Origin: Immundisolibacter sp.
GTDB lineage: Bacteria > Pseudomonadota > Gammaproteobacteria > Immundisolibacterales > Immundisolibacteraceae
DNA: 16,411 nt
Assembly: GCF_041601295.1 (NCBI RefSeq)
Contig: NZ_JBFIII010000070.1
Span: 1 to 16,411 of the forward strand
Direction: 5' to 3'
Part shown: one piece after another, positions 1 to 7,323 of the stretch
Position numbering within the stretch: position 1 is the first letter of the stretch
How the letters are laid out: each line of letters begins with the position of its first letter
Translations under genes and position numbers: made by a program
The notes under the pieces: model-generated
Told to the model about the DNA's origin: nothing
Database searches by the model: none
The model's input: only the letters and a program-made list of their open reading frames with translations

Positions 1-266
1 ATGCCGAGTACCCGTTTGCCGGTCCTGATTGCCACCCTGATCAGATCGATTTCGGCGCTCAGGAACGGGTGCAGATCGGACTCGTAGGCGCCCATCGGCC
101 CACCCATGATGATCAGCCAGTCAAAGTCCTGCGGCGGCGGCAGCGGTTCATCCGCGTGCAGCCGCGTGCAATGCAGCGTGTGCCCGTGGCGGTATGCCCA
201 GGGCTCGATCTGGCCCAGGCCTTCGAACGGTACATGTTGCAGCCAGTGAATGCGCAGGGCGGGCAT
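1..266 (-). CDS. Class I glutamine amidotransferase-like protein (partial, 3' end outside window)
   Basis: The reading frame runs from an ATG at 266 to the left edge without a stop; 88 codons are visible. The protein begins MPALRIHWLQHVPFEGLG and contains the strand-turn WLIIMGGPMGAYE (about residues 60-72), the usual first half of a type 1 glutamine amidotransferase fold (GMP-synthase-like, PF00117). It ends with GKRVLG just before the edge, where family members continue into the nucleophile elbow with the catalytic Cys (G-I-C-x-G). That Cys therefore lies just outside the window and catalytic competence cannot be judged. Stand-alone members act on unknown nitrogen acceptors or as gamma-glutamyl hydrolases; the substrate cannot be told here. 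The start lies 10 bp after the stop of the alpha/beta hydrolase, so the two genes are probably co-transcribed. No strong ribosome binding site is visible. Confidence 0.85.
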   Translation of the reverse strand, partial: MPALRIHWLQHVPFEGLGQIEPWAYRHGHTLHCTRLHADEPLPPPQDFDWLIIMGGPMGAYESDLHPFLSAEIDLIRVAIRTGKRVLG

Positions 267-276
267 GGGATGCCGT

Positions 277-1122
277 TCAGGCTTCGCCCAGGAACGCCAG
301 CAGGGCGTCGCGCAGCGCCTGCGGTTGTTCTTCGGCAATCCAGTGGCCACAGCGCTCGATGACGCCCCCGCGCACGTCGTTGGCCACTTGTTCCATGCAC
401 AGCCTGACCGCCGCGCCGATGCTGCGTTCGCCCCCCAGTGCCAGTACCGGGATGGCCAACCGCTCCCGCGCTGTCGCTGCGAAGTCGACGGCGTCCTGGC
501 CGGCAGCACGGTAATACTCGAAGCCGGCTCGCAAGGCCCCCGGCTGTGCCAGGCAGCGCGCGTACTCGTCGACGTCGGCTTCGGTGATAGCGCGCGGGTT
601 GTAGGCGAAGTTCTGAAAGAACCACGAGATATAGGCACGTTCCCGGCCGGCTACCAGCATTTCCGGCAGGTCACGCACGCCGTGGAAGCCGAAATGCCAG
701 TAGCGGGACAGTGCATCCGGTCCCAGGCCCGGCAACTCGACCCCCGGTAACAGCATGTCCAGGATGGCCAGGCGTGTCACCAGCGCGCGATCCTGCGCGG
801 CCAAGGCATAGGCAACCGCCCCGCCCCAGTCGTGGCCGACGACGGCTGTTTGCGTGATGCCGAGTTTGTCGCGCAGCAGTACACGCAGGTCGCCTGCGAT
901 CGTCATCTTGTCGTAGCCGCCGACCGGCCGCCCAGAGTCGCCGAGTCCCCGCAAGTCTGGCGCAATCACGCGATAGCGCTTGGCCAGCTCGGGAATCAGG
1001 AGCCGCCATTCGTGACTGCTCTGTGGCCAGCCATGTAGCAGCAGCAGCGCCGGGCCGTGGCCGGCAAGCAGGTAATGCAGCCGGACTGCGGGCAACTCGG
1101 CGGTATGATGCTCAATCGACAT
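277..1122 (-). CDS. Alpha/beta hydrolase, epoxide hydrolase/dehalogenase-like
   Basis: A cytosolic alpha/beta hydrolase of 281 aa from the ATG at 1122. A GTG at 1125 lies directly before it; the ATG is preferred because a GGA sits 6 nt upstream of it. Numbered from the GTG, HGWP (31-34) is the oxyanion-hole motif and GHDWGG (97-102) is the nucleophile elbow with Asp99 instead of Ser. An Asp nucleophile marks epoxide hydrolases and haloalkane/haloacetate dehalogenases, which form an ester intermediate, rather than esterases. YWHFGFH (142-148) lies in the cap region, and GH261W carries the catalytic His. The acid normally found in a G-x-x-D turn is not obvious: the segment reads ALGGERSIG (229-237), leaving Glu233 as the nearest candidate. 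There is no signal peptide. It lies 138 bp downstream of cysNC and 10 bp upstream of the amidotransferase-like gene. The substrate is unknown. Confidence 0.88.
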   Translation of the reverse strand: MSIEHHTAELPAVRLHYLLAGHGPALLLLHGWPQSSHEWRLLIPELAKRYRVIAPDLRGLGDSGRPVGGYDKMTIAGDLRVLLRDKLGITQTAVVGHDWGGAVAYALAAQDRALVTRLAILDMLLPGVELPGLGPDALSRYWHFGFHGVRDLPEMLVAGRERAYISWFFQNFAYNPRAITEADVDEYARCLAQPGALRAGFEYYRAAGQDAVDFAATARERLAIPVLALGGERSIGAAVRLCMEQVANDVRGGVIERCGHWIAEEQPQALRDALLAFLGEA

Positions 1123-1260
1123 CACGGATCCGGTCAGTGGGTGAGGACAGGCGCCCGGCCCATTGTGCCGATGATCCGGTACACAAAGAAATGACCAGGA
1201 CGCCGAATTCCAAAACCGAAGATCATGCTCGTCAGGCGCACGAACGGTTTATTGGCACCG

Positions 1261-3165
1261 TCACGGAATGCAATCGCGCCGACGCAGCTCTTCTATGACG
1301 ATATCGGCGGCCCGTTCGGCGTCGCACTCGACCGTGTCGATCCGCAGTTCCGGGGTTTCGGGCGCTTCATAGGGGGAGTCGATGCCGGTGAAGTTTTTCA
1401 GCTCGCCCAGGCGGGCCTTCTTGTAAAGACCCTTGACGTCCCGAGTTTCGGCAACCGCCAGTGGCGTGTCGACATGGATTTCGACAAACTCGGCCTCGTC
1501 CAGCAGGCTGCGGGCCAAGGCCCGCTCCGAGCGGAATGGCGAGATGAATGCCGTCAGCACGATCAGCCCGGCGTCGACCATGAGTCTGGCCACCTCGCCC
1601 ACGCGGCGTACGTTCTCGACCCGGTCCGCGTCGGTGAAGCCCAGATCCTTGTTCAGGCCGTGGCGGACGTTGTCGCCGTCCAGCAGGTACGAGTGACGGC
1701 CCAGCGCGAGCAGCTTCTTCTCCACCAGGTTGGCAATGGTCGATTTACCGGCGCCTGACAGGCCGGTGAACCACAGCACCACCGGCTTTTGGCCCATGAT
1801 GGCGCCCCGCGCCTGCTTGTCGACGTCCACGTGCTGCATGTGAATGTTGTGGGCGCGGCGCAGCGCGAAGTGCAGCATGCCGGCGCCGACGGTGTTGTTG
1901 CTAAGGCGGTCGATCAGGATGAAGCCGCCGGTGTCGCGATTGTTCTTGTAGGCGTCGAAGGCGATCGCACGGTCAAGCGCGATATTGCACACGCCGATTT
2001 CGTTCAGTTCGAGCTGCTTTGCCGCCAGGTGTTCCAGGGTGTTTACGTTGACCTTGTACTTCGGCTCGGTGATGGTTGCGCTCACGGTGCGGGTGCCGAT
2101 CTTGAGCAGGTATGGACGGCCGGGCAGCATCGGTTCGTCGGCCATCCAGACCATGGTGCATTCGAACTGGTCGGCGACTTCGGCGGGCAACTCAGCAGTG
2201 GAAATGACGTCACCGCGCGAGATATCGACCTCGTCTTGCAGGGTCAGGGTTACCGACTGGCCCGCCACCGCTTCTGGCAGGTCGCCGTCAAGCGCAACAA
2301 TGCGGGCGACGCGGCTCTCGCGGCCCGATGGCTGCACGCGGATACGATCGCCGGGCCGGATACGGCCACTCGCGATCAGCCCGCAGAAACCACGAAAATC
2401 GAGGTTCGGCCGGTTAACCCACTGCACTGGCAGACGAAACGGATCGCGTTGTCGGCGGGTGTCGTCGATTTCGCAGGTTTCCAGAAAGCCCATCAGCGTC
2501 GGCCCGTGGTACCACGGGGTGCGTTCGCTGGGGTCGATCATGTTGTCGCCCTTGAGGCCGGACAGGGGAATGGACGTGATGTCAGTCAGGCCGATTTGCG
2601 CCGCGAAGGCGCGGTAATCCGCATCGATCTGGCGGAACACGTCCTCGGCGAAGTCAACCAGGTCCATTTTGTTGATGGCCAGCACCACATTACGGATGCC
2701 GATCAGGTTCACCAGGTAGCTGTGGCGACGGGTTTGCGTGAGTACACCCTTGCGGGCGTCGATCAGAATGACTGCGCAGTCAGCGGTGGAGGCCCCGGTG
2801 ATCATATTGCGCGTGTACTGCTCGTGACCGGGCGTGTCGGCGACGATGAACTTGCGTTGGTCGGTGCTGAAAAAGCGGTAGGCGACGTCGATGGTTATGC
2901 CCTGCTCGCGCTCGGCGGCCAGTCCATCCACCAGCAGCGCAAAATCCATGTCCTCGCCCTGGGTGCCCCATTTTTTGCTGTCTTCCTCCATTGCGGCCAG
3001 TTGATCCTCGAACAGCATCTTTGACTCGAACAGCAGGCGGCCGATGACGGTGCTCTTGCCGTCATCCACGCTGCCACAGGTGATGAAGCGCAAAAGGCTC
3101 TTGCGCTCGTGCTGGGCGAGGTACTGTTCGATGTCGCTGGCAATCAGGTCCGATACGTGCGCCAT
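1261..3165 (-). CDS. cysNC: Bifunctional sulfate adenylyltransferase subunit 1 / adenylylsulfate kinase (CysN-CysC fusion)
   Basis: A 634-aa fusion that converts sulfate to PAPS. The N-terminal CysN GTPase couples GTP hydrolysis to APS formation by CysD; the C-terminal CysC kinase phosphorylates APS. GTPase motifs are GSVDDGKST (31-39, P-loop), DTPGHEQY (110-117) and NKMD (165-168), followed by the EF-Tu-like beta-barrel domains. The kinase half starts near residue 455, with its P-loop GLSGAGKST (468-476), DGDNVRHGL (496-504), ISPFR (541-545) and the lid segment KGLYKKAR (578-585). The start is the ATG at 3165, which shares one base with the cysD stop (TGATG). GGAGGG in the end of cysD serves as its ribosome binding site. 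The frame stays open upstream, but that extension is out-of-frame cysD and has no family similarity. All key nucleotide-binding residues are present, so both halves should be active. In Gammaproteobacteria these genes are usually activated by CysB. Confidence 0.97.
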   Translation of the reverse strand: MAHVSDLIASDIEQYLAQHERKSLLRFITCGSVDDGKSTVIGRLLFESKMLFEDQLAAMEEDSKKWGTQGEDMDFALLVDGLAAEREQGITIDVAYRFFSTDQRKFIVADTPGHEQYTRNMITGASTADCAVILIDARKGVLTQTRRHSYLVNLIGIRNVVLAINKMDLVDFAEDVFRQIDADYRAFAAQIGLTDITSIPLSGLKGDNMIDPSERTPWYHGPTLMGFLETCEIDDTRRQRDPFRLPVQWVNRPNLDFRGFCGLIASGRIRPGDRIRVQPSGRESRVARIVALDGDLPEAVAGQSVTLTLQDEVDISRGDVISTAELPAEVADQFECTMVWMADEPMLPGRPYLLKIGTRTVSATITEPKYKVNVNTLEHLAAKQLELNEIGVCNIALDRAIAFDAYKNNRDTGGFILIDRLSNNTVGAGMLHFALRRAHNIHMQHVDVDKQARGAIMGQKPVVLWFTGLSGAGKSTIANLVEKKLLALGRHSYLLDGDNVRHGLNKDLGFTDADRVENVRRVGEVARLMVDAGLIVLTAFISPFRSERALARSLLDEAEFVEIHVDTPLAVAETRDVKGLYKKARLGELKNFTGIDSPYEAPETPELRIDTVECDAERAADIVIEELRRRDCIP

Positions 3166-4067
3166 CAGAAGTAGCCCTCCTGCTTTTTCTTTTCCATCGA
3201 GGCGGCGGTGTCGTGGTCGATCATGCGACCCTGGCGCTCGGAGGTACGGGTCAGCAGCATCTCCTGGATGACGGCGGTGAGCGTGTCGGCTTCGGACTCG
3301 ATTGCGCCGGACAGCGGATAGCAACCCAGCGTGCGAAAGCGGACCTTCTTGAGCATCGGCGTCTCGCCGGGGTGCAGGGGCATGCGCTCGTCGTCGACCA
3401 TGATCAGGGTGCCGTCGCGCTCGACCACCGGGCGCTCGGCGGCGAAGTACAGCGGCACGATCGGGATGTTCTCCAGGTGGATGTACTGCCAGACATCGAG
3501 CTCGGTCCAGTTGCTGATCGGAAACACCCGGATCGACTCGCCCTTGTGCTTGCGTCCGTTATACAGGTGCCAAAGTTCCGGGCGCTGGCTTTTCGGATCC
3601 CAGCGGTGTTGTGCGGTGCGAAACGAGAAGATGCGTTCCTTGGCGCGCGATTTTTCCTCGTCGCGGCGGGCCCCGCCAAAGGCCGCGTCGAACCCGTACA
3701 GGTCCAGCGCCTGCTTCAGGCCCTGCGTTTTCCACATGTCGGTATGGACCTGCGAGCCGTGGTCAAACGGGTTGATGCCCAGGGCTTTGGCCTCGGGATT
3801 CTGGTAGACCAGCAGTTCCATGCCCAGCTCGCGCGCCATGCGTTCACGCAGGGCGTACATGGCGCGAAACTTCCAGGTGGTGTCGACGTGCAGCAGTGGA
3901 AATGGCGGCGGCGCGGGATAGAAAGCCTTGCGGGCCACGTGCAGCATGACGGCGCTGTCCTTGCCGATCGAGTACAGCATGACCGGCTTGTCGGTCTCGG
4001 CGACCACCTCGCGCAGGACATGGATACTTTCTGCTTCAAGGCGTTGTAGGTGAGTCAGAACGGTCAT
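3165..4067 (-). CDS. cysD: Sulfate adenylyltransferase subunit 2 (CysD)
   Basis: A 300-aa ATP sulfurylase catalytic subunit, close to the usual length of about 302 aa. It makes APS from ATP and sulfate in the cytosol as a heterodimer with CysN. The PP-loop SIGKDS (33-38) binds the ATP pyrophosphate. GGARRDEEKSRAKER (131-145) and FRTLGC (244-249) are conserved PAPS-reductase/CysD family blocks, and the C-terminus ends in the typical EKKKQEGYF. The start is the ATG at 4067 (MTVLTHLQRLEAESIHVLRE), which matches the family N-terminus; 49 more codons are open upstream but look non-coding. The ribosome binding site is weak. It is the first gene of the cysD-cysNC operon, preceded by a 300-bp AT-rich leader/promoter region. 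Confidence 0.97.
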   Translation of the reverse strand: MTVLTHLQRLEAESIHVLREVVAETDKPVMLYSIGKDSAVMLHVARKAFYPAPPPFPLLHVDTTWKFRAMYALRERMARELGMELLVYQNPEAKALGINPFDHGSQVHTDMWKTQGLKQALDLYGFDAAFGGARRDEEKSRAKERIFSFRTAQHRWDPKSQRPELWHLYNGRKHKGESIRVFPISNWTELDVWQYIHLENIPIVPLYFAAERPVVERDGTLIMVDDERMPLHPGETPMLKKVRFRTLGCYPLSGAIESEADTLTAVIQEMLLTRTSERQGRMIDHDTAASMEKKKQEGYF

Positions 4068-4199
4068 GAAAGGTCCGGGGTGAAGATTCACGGGTAGCGC
4101 GTTCAGCGAGCAGGGCGGTTCCCTAGCTGGAATTAAGGGGCTTGGCAAGGGCAGATGATGGCGATTTACGCACAGGCGGTAAAAAATCCCTGTACTAAC

Positions 4200-4221
4200 C
4201 AGACGAAATCGCAATCGTCTG
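4200..4221. repeat. Stem-loop in the cysD leader
   Basis: A perfect 7-bp inverted repeat (CAGACGA / TCGTCTG) with an 8-nt loop lies about 130 bp upstream of cysD. In the minus-strand transcript a run of six T occurs some 16 nt after the hairpin, too far for a standard intrinsic terminator. It lies downstream of the candidate cysD promoter, so it would be in the leader RNA. Its function is unknown. Confidence 0.35.
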
Positions 4222-4268
4222 CGGATTTAAATTCAAAAACATGAATAACTTTCTGTTAATAAATGAAA

Positions 4269-4295
4269 ATTATAGTTTGATTAAATGCTGGGCAA
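4269..4295 (-). promoter_or_regulatory. Candidate sigma70 promoter for cysD-cysNC
   Basis: On the minus strand a perfect TATAAT (-10) occupies 4274-4269. A weak TTGCCC (-35) occupies 4295-4290, and the spacer is short at 15 bp. The region 4220-4290 is very AT-rich in a GC-rich genome. A strong -10 with a poor -35 is what activator-dependent CysB promoters often show, but no CysB site can be fixed by eye because its consensus is loose. The leader to the cysD start would be about 195 nt. Confidence 0.45.
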
Positions 4296-4333
4296 TCTGT
4301 GCGGTATCTCGCATAGGCGCGCCGTTTATGGCC

Positions 4334-4380
4334 TTATCCGGTAAGTAATCCACCAAGTTATCCACAGATTATGGGGATAA
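4334..4380. promoter_or_regulatory. DnaA-box-like cluster
   Basis: A perfect DnaA box TTATCCACA lies at 4358-4366. TTATCCCCA on the opposite strand (4380-4372, one mismatch, at the 3' end of the M18 gene) and a poor match TTATCCGGT (4334-4342) flank it. Two further one-mismatch sites lie in the same intergenic region: TTACGCACA at 4166-4174, and TTATTAACA on the minus strand at 4262-4254. The boxes sit beside an AT-rich segment (4220-4290). The pattern resembles a DnaA-binding region, but none of the usual origin neighbours (dnaA, dnaN, rpmH, mnmG, parAB) is in the window. A DnaA titration or regulatory site is as likely as an origin, and chance is possible. Confidence 0.35.
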
Positions 4381-5727
4381 AGCTTGGGGGCCCCCCGCCG
4401 AAAAAAAAGCACCAAGAACCCGACACATAGCGTCATGGTCGGCGGCCCCGACACTTTCCCTGACGCTGTGCATGGCCCACATCGGGTTGCCGACGTCCAC
4501 GCTGCGAAGACCAAGACGCGCCGCTGCCGCCGGGCCGATGGTGCTGCCGCAGGAAAGATCGCTGCGCTGGACGTAGCTTTGCCAGGGCACGCCTACCCGC
4601 TCGCAGGCCAGTTGGAACAGCCCGGCTGACACGCTTTCGGAAGTGTAGCGCTGGCTGGCGTTGGTTTTGATCACCGGCCCATGGTTCAGGTGTACTCGGT
4701 GCTGGTCGTCATAAGTGCCCGTGTGACCGGGCAGGTAAGCGTGCGCCATATCGGCGCTGACCAGCACGCTGCAGGCCAGCGCGCGCCGATAGTCCTCACG
4801 TCCGAGCCCACTGCACAGGGCAATGCGTTCCAGTATGTCGTCGATAAAGCTGCCGTCGGCGCCCTTGGCGCTGGTGGACCCAACTTCCTCGTGGTCGAAC
4901 AGAAAGCCCACGGCGCAGGGACCGGTTTCGGTCGCGTCGGTGTCCAGTAGCGCGCTCAGTGCCGCATGGCAGGAGCCGAGGTTGTCGAGTTGCGAGTCGG
5001 CCACGAATTCCTGTTGTGGTCCGAAGAAAACCCCGCGCTGGGTGTCGTAGACGTTCAGTTCAAAGCCGAGCATCTGCACGCTGTCGACCTCGAGCGCGTC
5101 AGCGAGCAGACGCCTCAGGTGATCGGCTGCCGGTAAGCCTTCGCGGACCGCCTCAAGGATGGGGGGCAGTTCGTTTTGCCGGTCGAGCTTGAGTCCATCC
5201 TGGTTCACTTTGCGATTAAGGTGGATCGGCAGGTTCGGGATGCGCAGCAGCGGCGCTTCGAAACGCAGCAGTTGGCTACGCACGCCATGTGGAGCGCTCG
5301 CATCACGCAATGCGACCCGTCCGGCAAGGCTCAGATCCCGATCGGCGAAGGTCGCCAGGATCGGTCCACCATAGACTTCGACGCCGAGGCGCAACAGGCC
5401 GCCGCTGGTGTCCCCGGCGCGCGGTTTGACCCGCAATCCTGGCGAGTCGGTGTGGGCGCCAACTACGCGAAACCCGGCCTGTGTGAGGGGTTGGCCGCCG
5501 ATCCGGAACATCGCCAGGGTCGAGTCGTCACGAAGGATATAGTGCCGCCCGCCGGGTGACAGGAGCCATGGGTCGGCTTCGTTCAGGCGCGTGTAGCCAG
5601 CATCGTTCAGCAGCGCCGCGGCATTTGCCGCGACGTGCCAGGGGCTGGGGCTGGCATCGATGAAATCGAGCAGCGCCTGGGCACGGGCGCGAGCGGCCGG
5701 ACTGATTGGCAAAAGCGAGCTTGGCAT
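4369..5727 (-). CDS. apeB: M18 family zinc aminopeptidase
   Basis: A cytosolic metalloaminopeptidase of 452 aa, slightly longer than the roughly 430 aa typical of bacterial relatives. M18 enzymes form large oligomers with a dinuclear metal site and prefer acidic or neutral N-terminal residues. The expected ligands are visible: His92 in AHTDSPG (91-97), Asp248 in QLDNL, Glu280/Glu281 in DHEEVGS (278-284), Asp326 in SADMAHA (325-331) and His420 in MHSVRE. NGPVIK-type sequence is present as HGPVIKTNASQRY (349-361). The segment after SADMAHA, usually HPNYxxKHExxH, instead reads YLPGHTGTYDDQH: same length, different residues. The start is the ATG at 5727 (MPSSLLPISPAARAR); the frame is open much further upstream, but that part is antisense to the MFS gene. 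It is divergent from the MFS/Rieske genes. A weak -10-like TACAAT lies at 5763-5758. Its stop codon lies in the DnaA-box-like region. Confidence 0.93.
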   Translation of the reverse strand: MPSSLLPISPAARARAQALLDFIDASPSPWHVAANAAALLNDAGYTRLNEADPWLLSPGGRHYILRDDSTLAMFRIGGQPLTQAGFRVVGAHTDSPGLRVKPRAGDTSGGLLRLGVEVYGGPILATFADRDLSLAGRVALRDASAPHGVRSQLLRFEAPLLRIPNLPIHLNRKVNQDGLKLDRQNELPPILEAVREGLPAADHLRRLLADALEVDSVQMLGFELNVYDTQRGVFFGPQQEFVADSQLDNLGSCHAALSALLDTDATETGPCAVGFLFDHEEVGSTSAKGADGSFIDDILERIALCSGLGREDYRRALACSVLVSADMAHAYLPGHTGTYDDQHRVHLNHGPVIKTNASQRYTSESVSAGLFQLACERVGVPWQSYVQRSDLSCGSTIGPAAAARLGLRSVDVGNPMWAMHSVRESVGAADHDAMCRVLGAFFSAGGPQALSP

Positions 5728-5910
5728 GAGGGTACCGATCGGCGGCGTTGACGGCCAATTGTACGCAGCGCGTGGCCGGCTCCGTGCCGCGGGGTTATTG
5801 TTGCCGGGTTGCTTTGTACCGTGCGGGCCCGGAGTGGGGGACAAAGGTGGTTTGCGCCGGCGCGGTACGGTCCCGGTTGCGGCGCAACGTGCGCAGGAGG
5901 GGAGGAAAGA
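5728..5910. promoter_or_regulatory. Divergent intergenic region with inverted-repeat operator candidates
   Basis: This 183-bp gap separates the divergent M18 and MFS genes. It holds a perfect inverted repeat GTTGCG-G-CGCAAC at 5876-5888, 22 bp before the MFS start, and the 10-bp palindrome GCGCCGGCGC at about 5854-5863. The hexamer GTACCG occurs at 5732 and 5816, and as its reverse complement CGGTAC at 5863. These could be regulator-binding sites for the transport/oxygenase genes, but no regulator gene is adjacent and I cannot assign a family. No convincing sigma70 promoter for the plus strand is visible. Confidence 0.3.
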
Positions 5911-7134
5911 ATGGACGCAGCTGAAACTGCGCCGATAGTACGCCGCACTGCGCGCGTGGTGGGTCTGTGCCTGCTGGTGATCGTGCTTGATGGCTTTGAC
6001 ATGCTGGTCATCGCGCTTACGGCACCGGCACTCGCCGTCGATTGGGGGCTCTCGGGACAAAGTTTGGCGCCGCTGTTCGCCGCTGGGGTGATCGGCATGA
6101 TTGGCGGCTCGGTGTTCATTGCCCCGTTGGGCGATCGCCTGGGCCGGGTTCGCGTGCTGATGCTGTGCTGCGCGTTGTTCGGCGTGTTTGCAGGCCTCAC
6201 GGCGTTGGCTGACAGCTATGCCGGGTTGCTTGTGCTGCGTCTGCTGACCGGGTTCGGACTCGGGGGAGCGGTGCCCAACGCCACGGCGTTGATTTCCGAG
6301 CACGCCTCGAATCGGCAGCGCCCGCTTATGGTCAGCATTGGCCTGGTTGGCTTTGCCCTGGGTGGCATGTTGTGCGCATTGCTCGCCGTGCCGCTGGTGC
6401 CGCGTTTCGGTTGGCGCGTGATGTATGTGATCGGTGGTGTGCTACCGCTGTTGCTGATTCCGGTACTGCACCGTTTCTTGCCGGAATCGCCAACGTTACG
6501 ATCCAGCACTAAGGCGCCCGCTGAAAAGTTCAGTCAGCGTGTGCGGCTGTTGTTCGCGCCCGGCCTGGCCGGTGATACGCAGCGCCTGTGGCTGGCGTTC
6601 TTTGTCAACATGATGGTGATGTTCTTTCTCGCCAACTGGGTGCCGTATGTCGCGCAGCAGGTCGGGTTCGGGCCGCAGCAAGGCTCACTGGCGGCGCTGG
6701 CGCTGAATGTCGGCGGCATCGTCGGGCCTTTGATACTCGCTGTGGTCTGCCAGCACCTGGACGCGCGGCGGGTGATTGGGGCCGCCTTTGTGGCAGCGGC
6801 CGCCAGCATGGTGGGGGTGGGGTATGCCACCGGCAGTTTCGGTATTTATCTGGCCGTGGCGGCGTTGGCCGGTTTCTTTGTATTCGGTGCCCAGATCACG
6901 CTGCATGGCCTGGCCGCTGCGGTGTATCCGGGTCACCTGCGCGCCACCGGCATTGGCTGGGCGCTCGGTTGCGGGCGTATCGGCTCGGTGCTGGGACCGT
7001 TGTTGGGTGGGCAGATGTTGAACTCCGGGGTCGCGTTGTCGACTTATTTCACGGGTTTTGGTGCCGCCTTGTTGCTGGCAGCGGCGGCGACCTTCAGCCT
7101 GACGCGACGGGCGCTCGACGGGCACGAGACTTAG
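5911..7134 (+). CDS. MFS transporter, aromatic acid:H+ symporter (AAHS) family
   Basis: An inner-membrane 12-helix transporter of 407 aa. The family signature is clear: DGFD in helix 1 (27-30; the two Asp residues are needed for transport in PcaK), the MFS motif GDRLGR (74-79), and the helix-4 block LTGFGLGGAVPNATALISE (112-130). The conserved RATGIGW...GRIGSVLGP stretch near the C-terminal end (344-363) is also typical. AAHS proteins import aromatic carboxylates such as benzoate, 4-hydroxybenzoate or protocatechuate with protons. The start is the ATG at 5911, with GGAGG ending 5 nt upstream (AGGAGGGGAGG at 5895-5905); the open frame from 5809 lacks such a site. It is first in a plus-strand series with a second AAHS transporter and a Rieske oxygenase, which supports uptake of an aromatic acid. 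The exact substrate cannot be read from sequence. Confidence 0.92.
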   Translation: MDAAETAPIVRRTARVVGLCLLVIVLDGFDMLVIALTAPALAVDWGLSGQSLAPLFAAGVIGMIGGSVFIAPLGDRLGRVRVLMLCCALFGVFAGLTALADSYAGLLVLRLLTGFGLGGAVPNATALISEHASNRQRPLMVSIGLVGFALGGMLCALLAVPLVPRFGWRVMYVIGGVLPLLLIPVLHRFLPESPTLRSSTKAPAEKFSQRVRLLFAPGLAGDTQRLWLAFFVNMMVMFFLANWVPYVAQQVGFGPQQGSLAALALNVGGIVGPLILAVVCQHLDARRVIGAAFVAAAASMVGVGYATGSFGIYLAVAALAGFFVFGAQITLHGLAAAVYPGHLRATGIGWALGCGRIGSVLGPLLGGQMLNSGVALSTYFTGFGAALLLAAAATFSLTRRALDGHET

Positions 7135-7162
7135 CGATCCACTGATGTATTCAGCGGCTCGC

Positions 7163-7182
7163 GCAGTGCACGGACGCACTGC
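7163..7182. repeat. Inverted repeat between the two MFS genes
   Basis: A perfect 7-bp inverted repeat GCAGTGC / GCACTGC with a 6-nt loop starts 29 bp after the first MFS stop. No T-tract follows on either strand, so it is not a standard terminator. It may be an operator or an mRNA-processing/stabilising hairpin. The rest of the 189-bp gap (7135-7323) shows a possible -10 (TATATA, 7279-7284) with a poor -35, so the second MFS gene might have its own promoter. Confidence 0.35.
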
Positions 7183-7323
7183 CAAAATCGATGGCTGTAA
7201 GCCAGCCGAAAGCTGCGCGTTTGCGGTGGCCGGCGTTGTGAAGTCCAGGATGGATTTATTCAGCGCTTCCACGGAGTCTATATACAGCCGGCGATCGGCC
7301 GGCCGTCATTTCAGGGAGTGCAT

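Noticed and set aside
1789..3024. 411-codon open frame on the plus strand opposite cysNC
   Set aside because: It is antisense to the fully conserved CysNC reading frame, has low-complexity His/Val/Gly-rich sequence and no recognisable domain; long antisense frames are expected in GC-rich DNA.
4068..4380. Calling the region a chromosomal origin (oriC)
   Set aside because: Only one perfect DnaA box and no origin-type neighbour genes; kept as a finding to check, not as an annotation.
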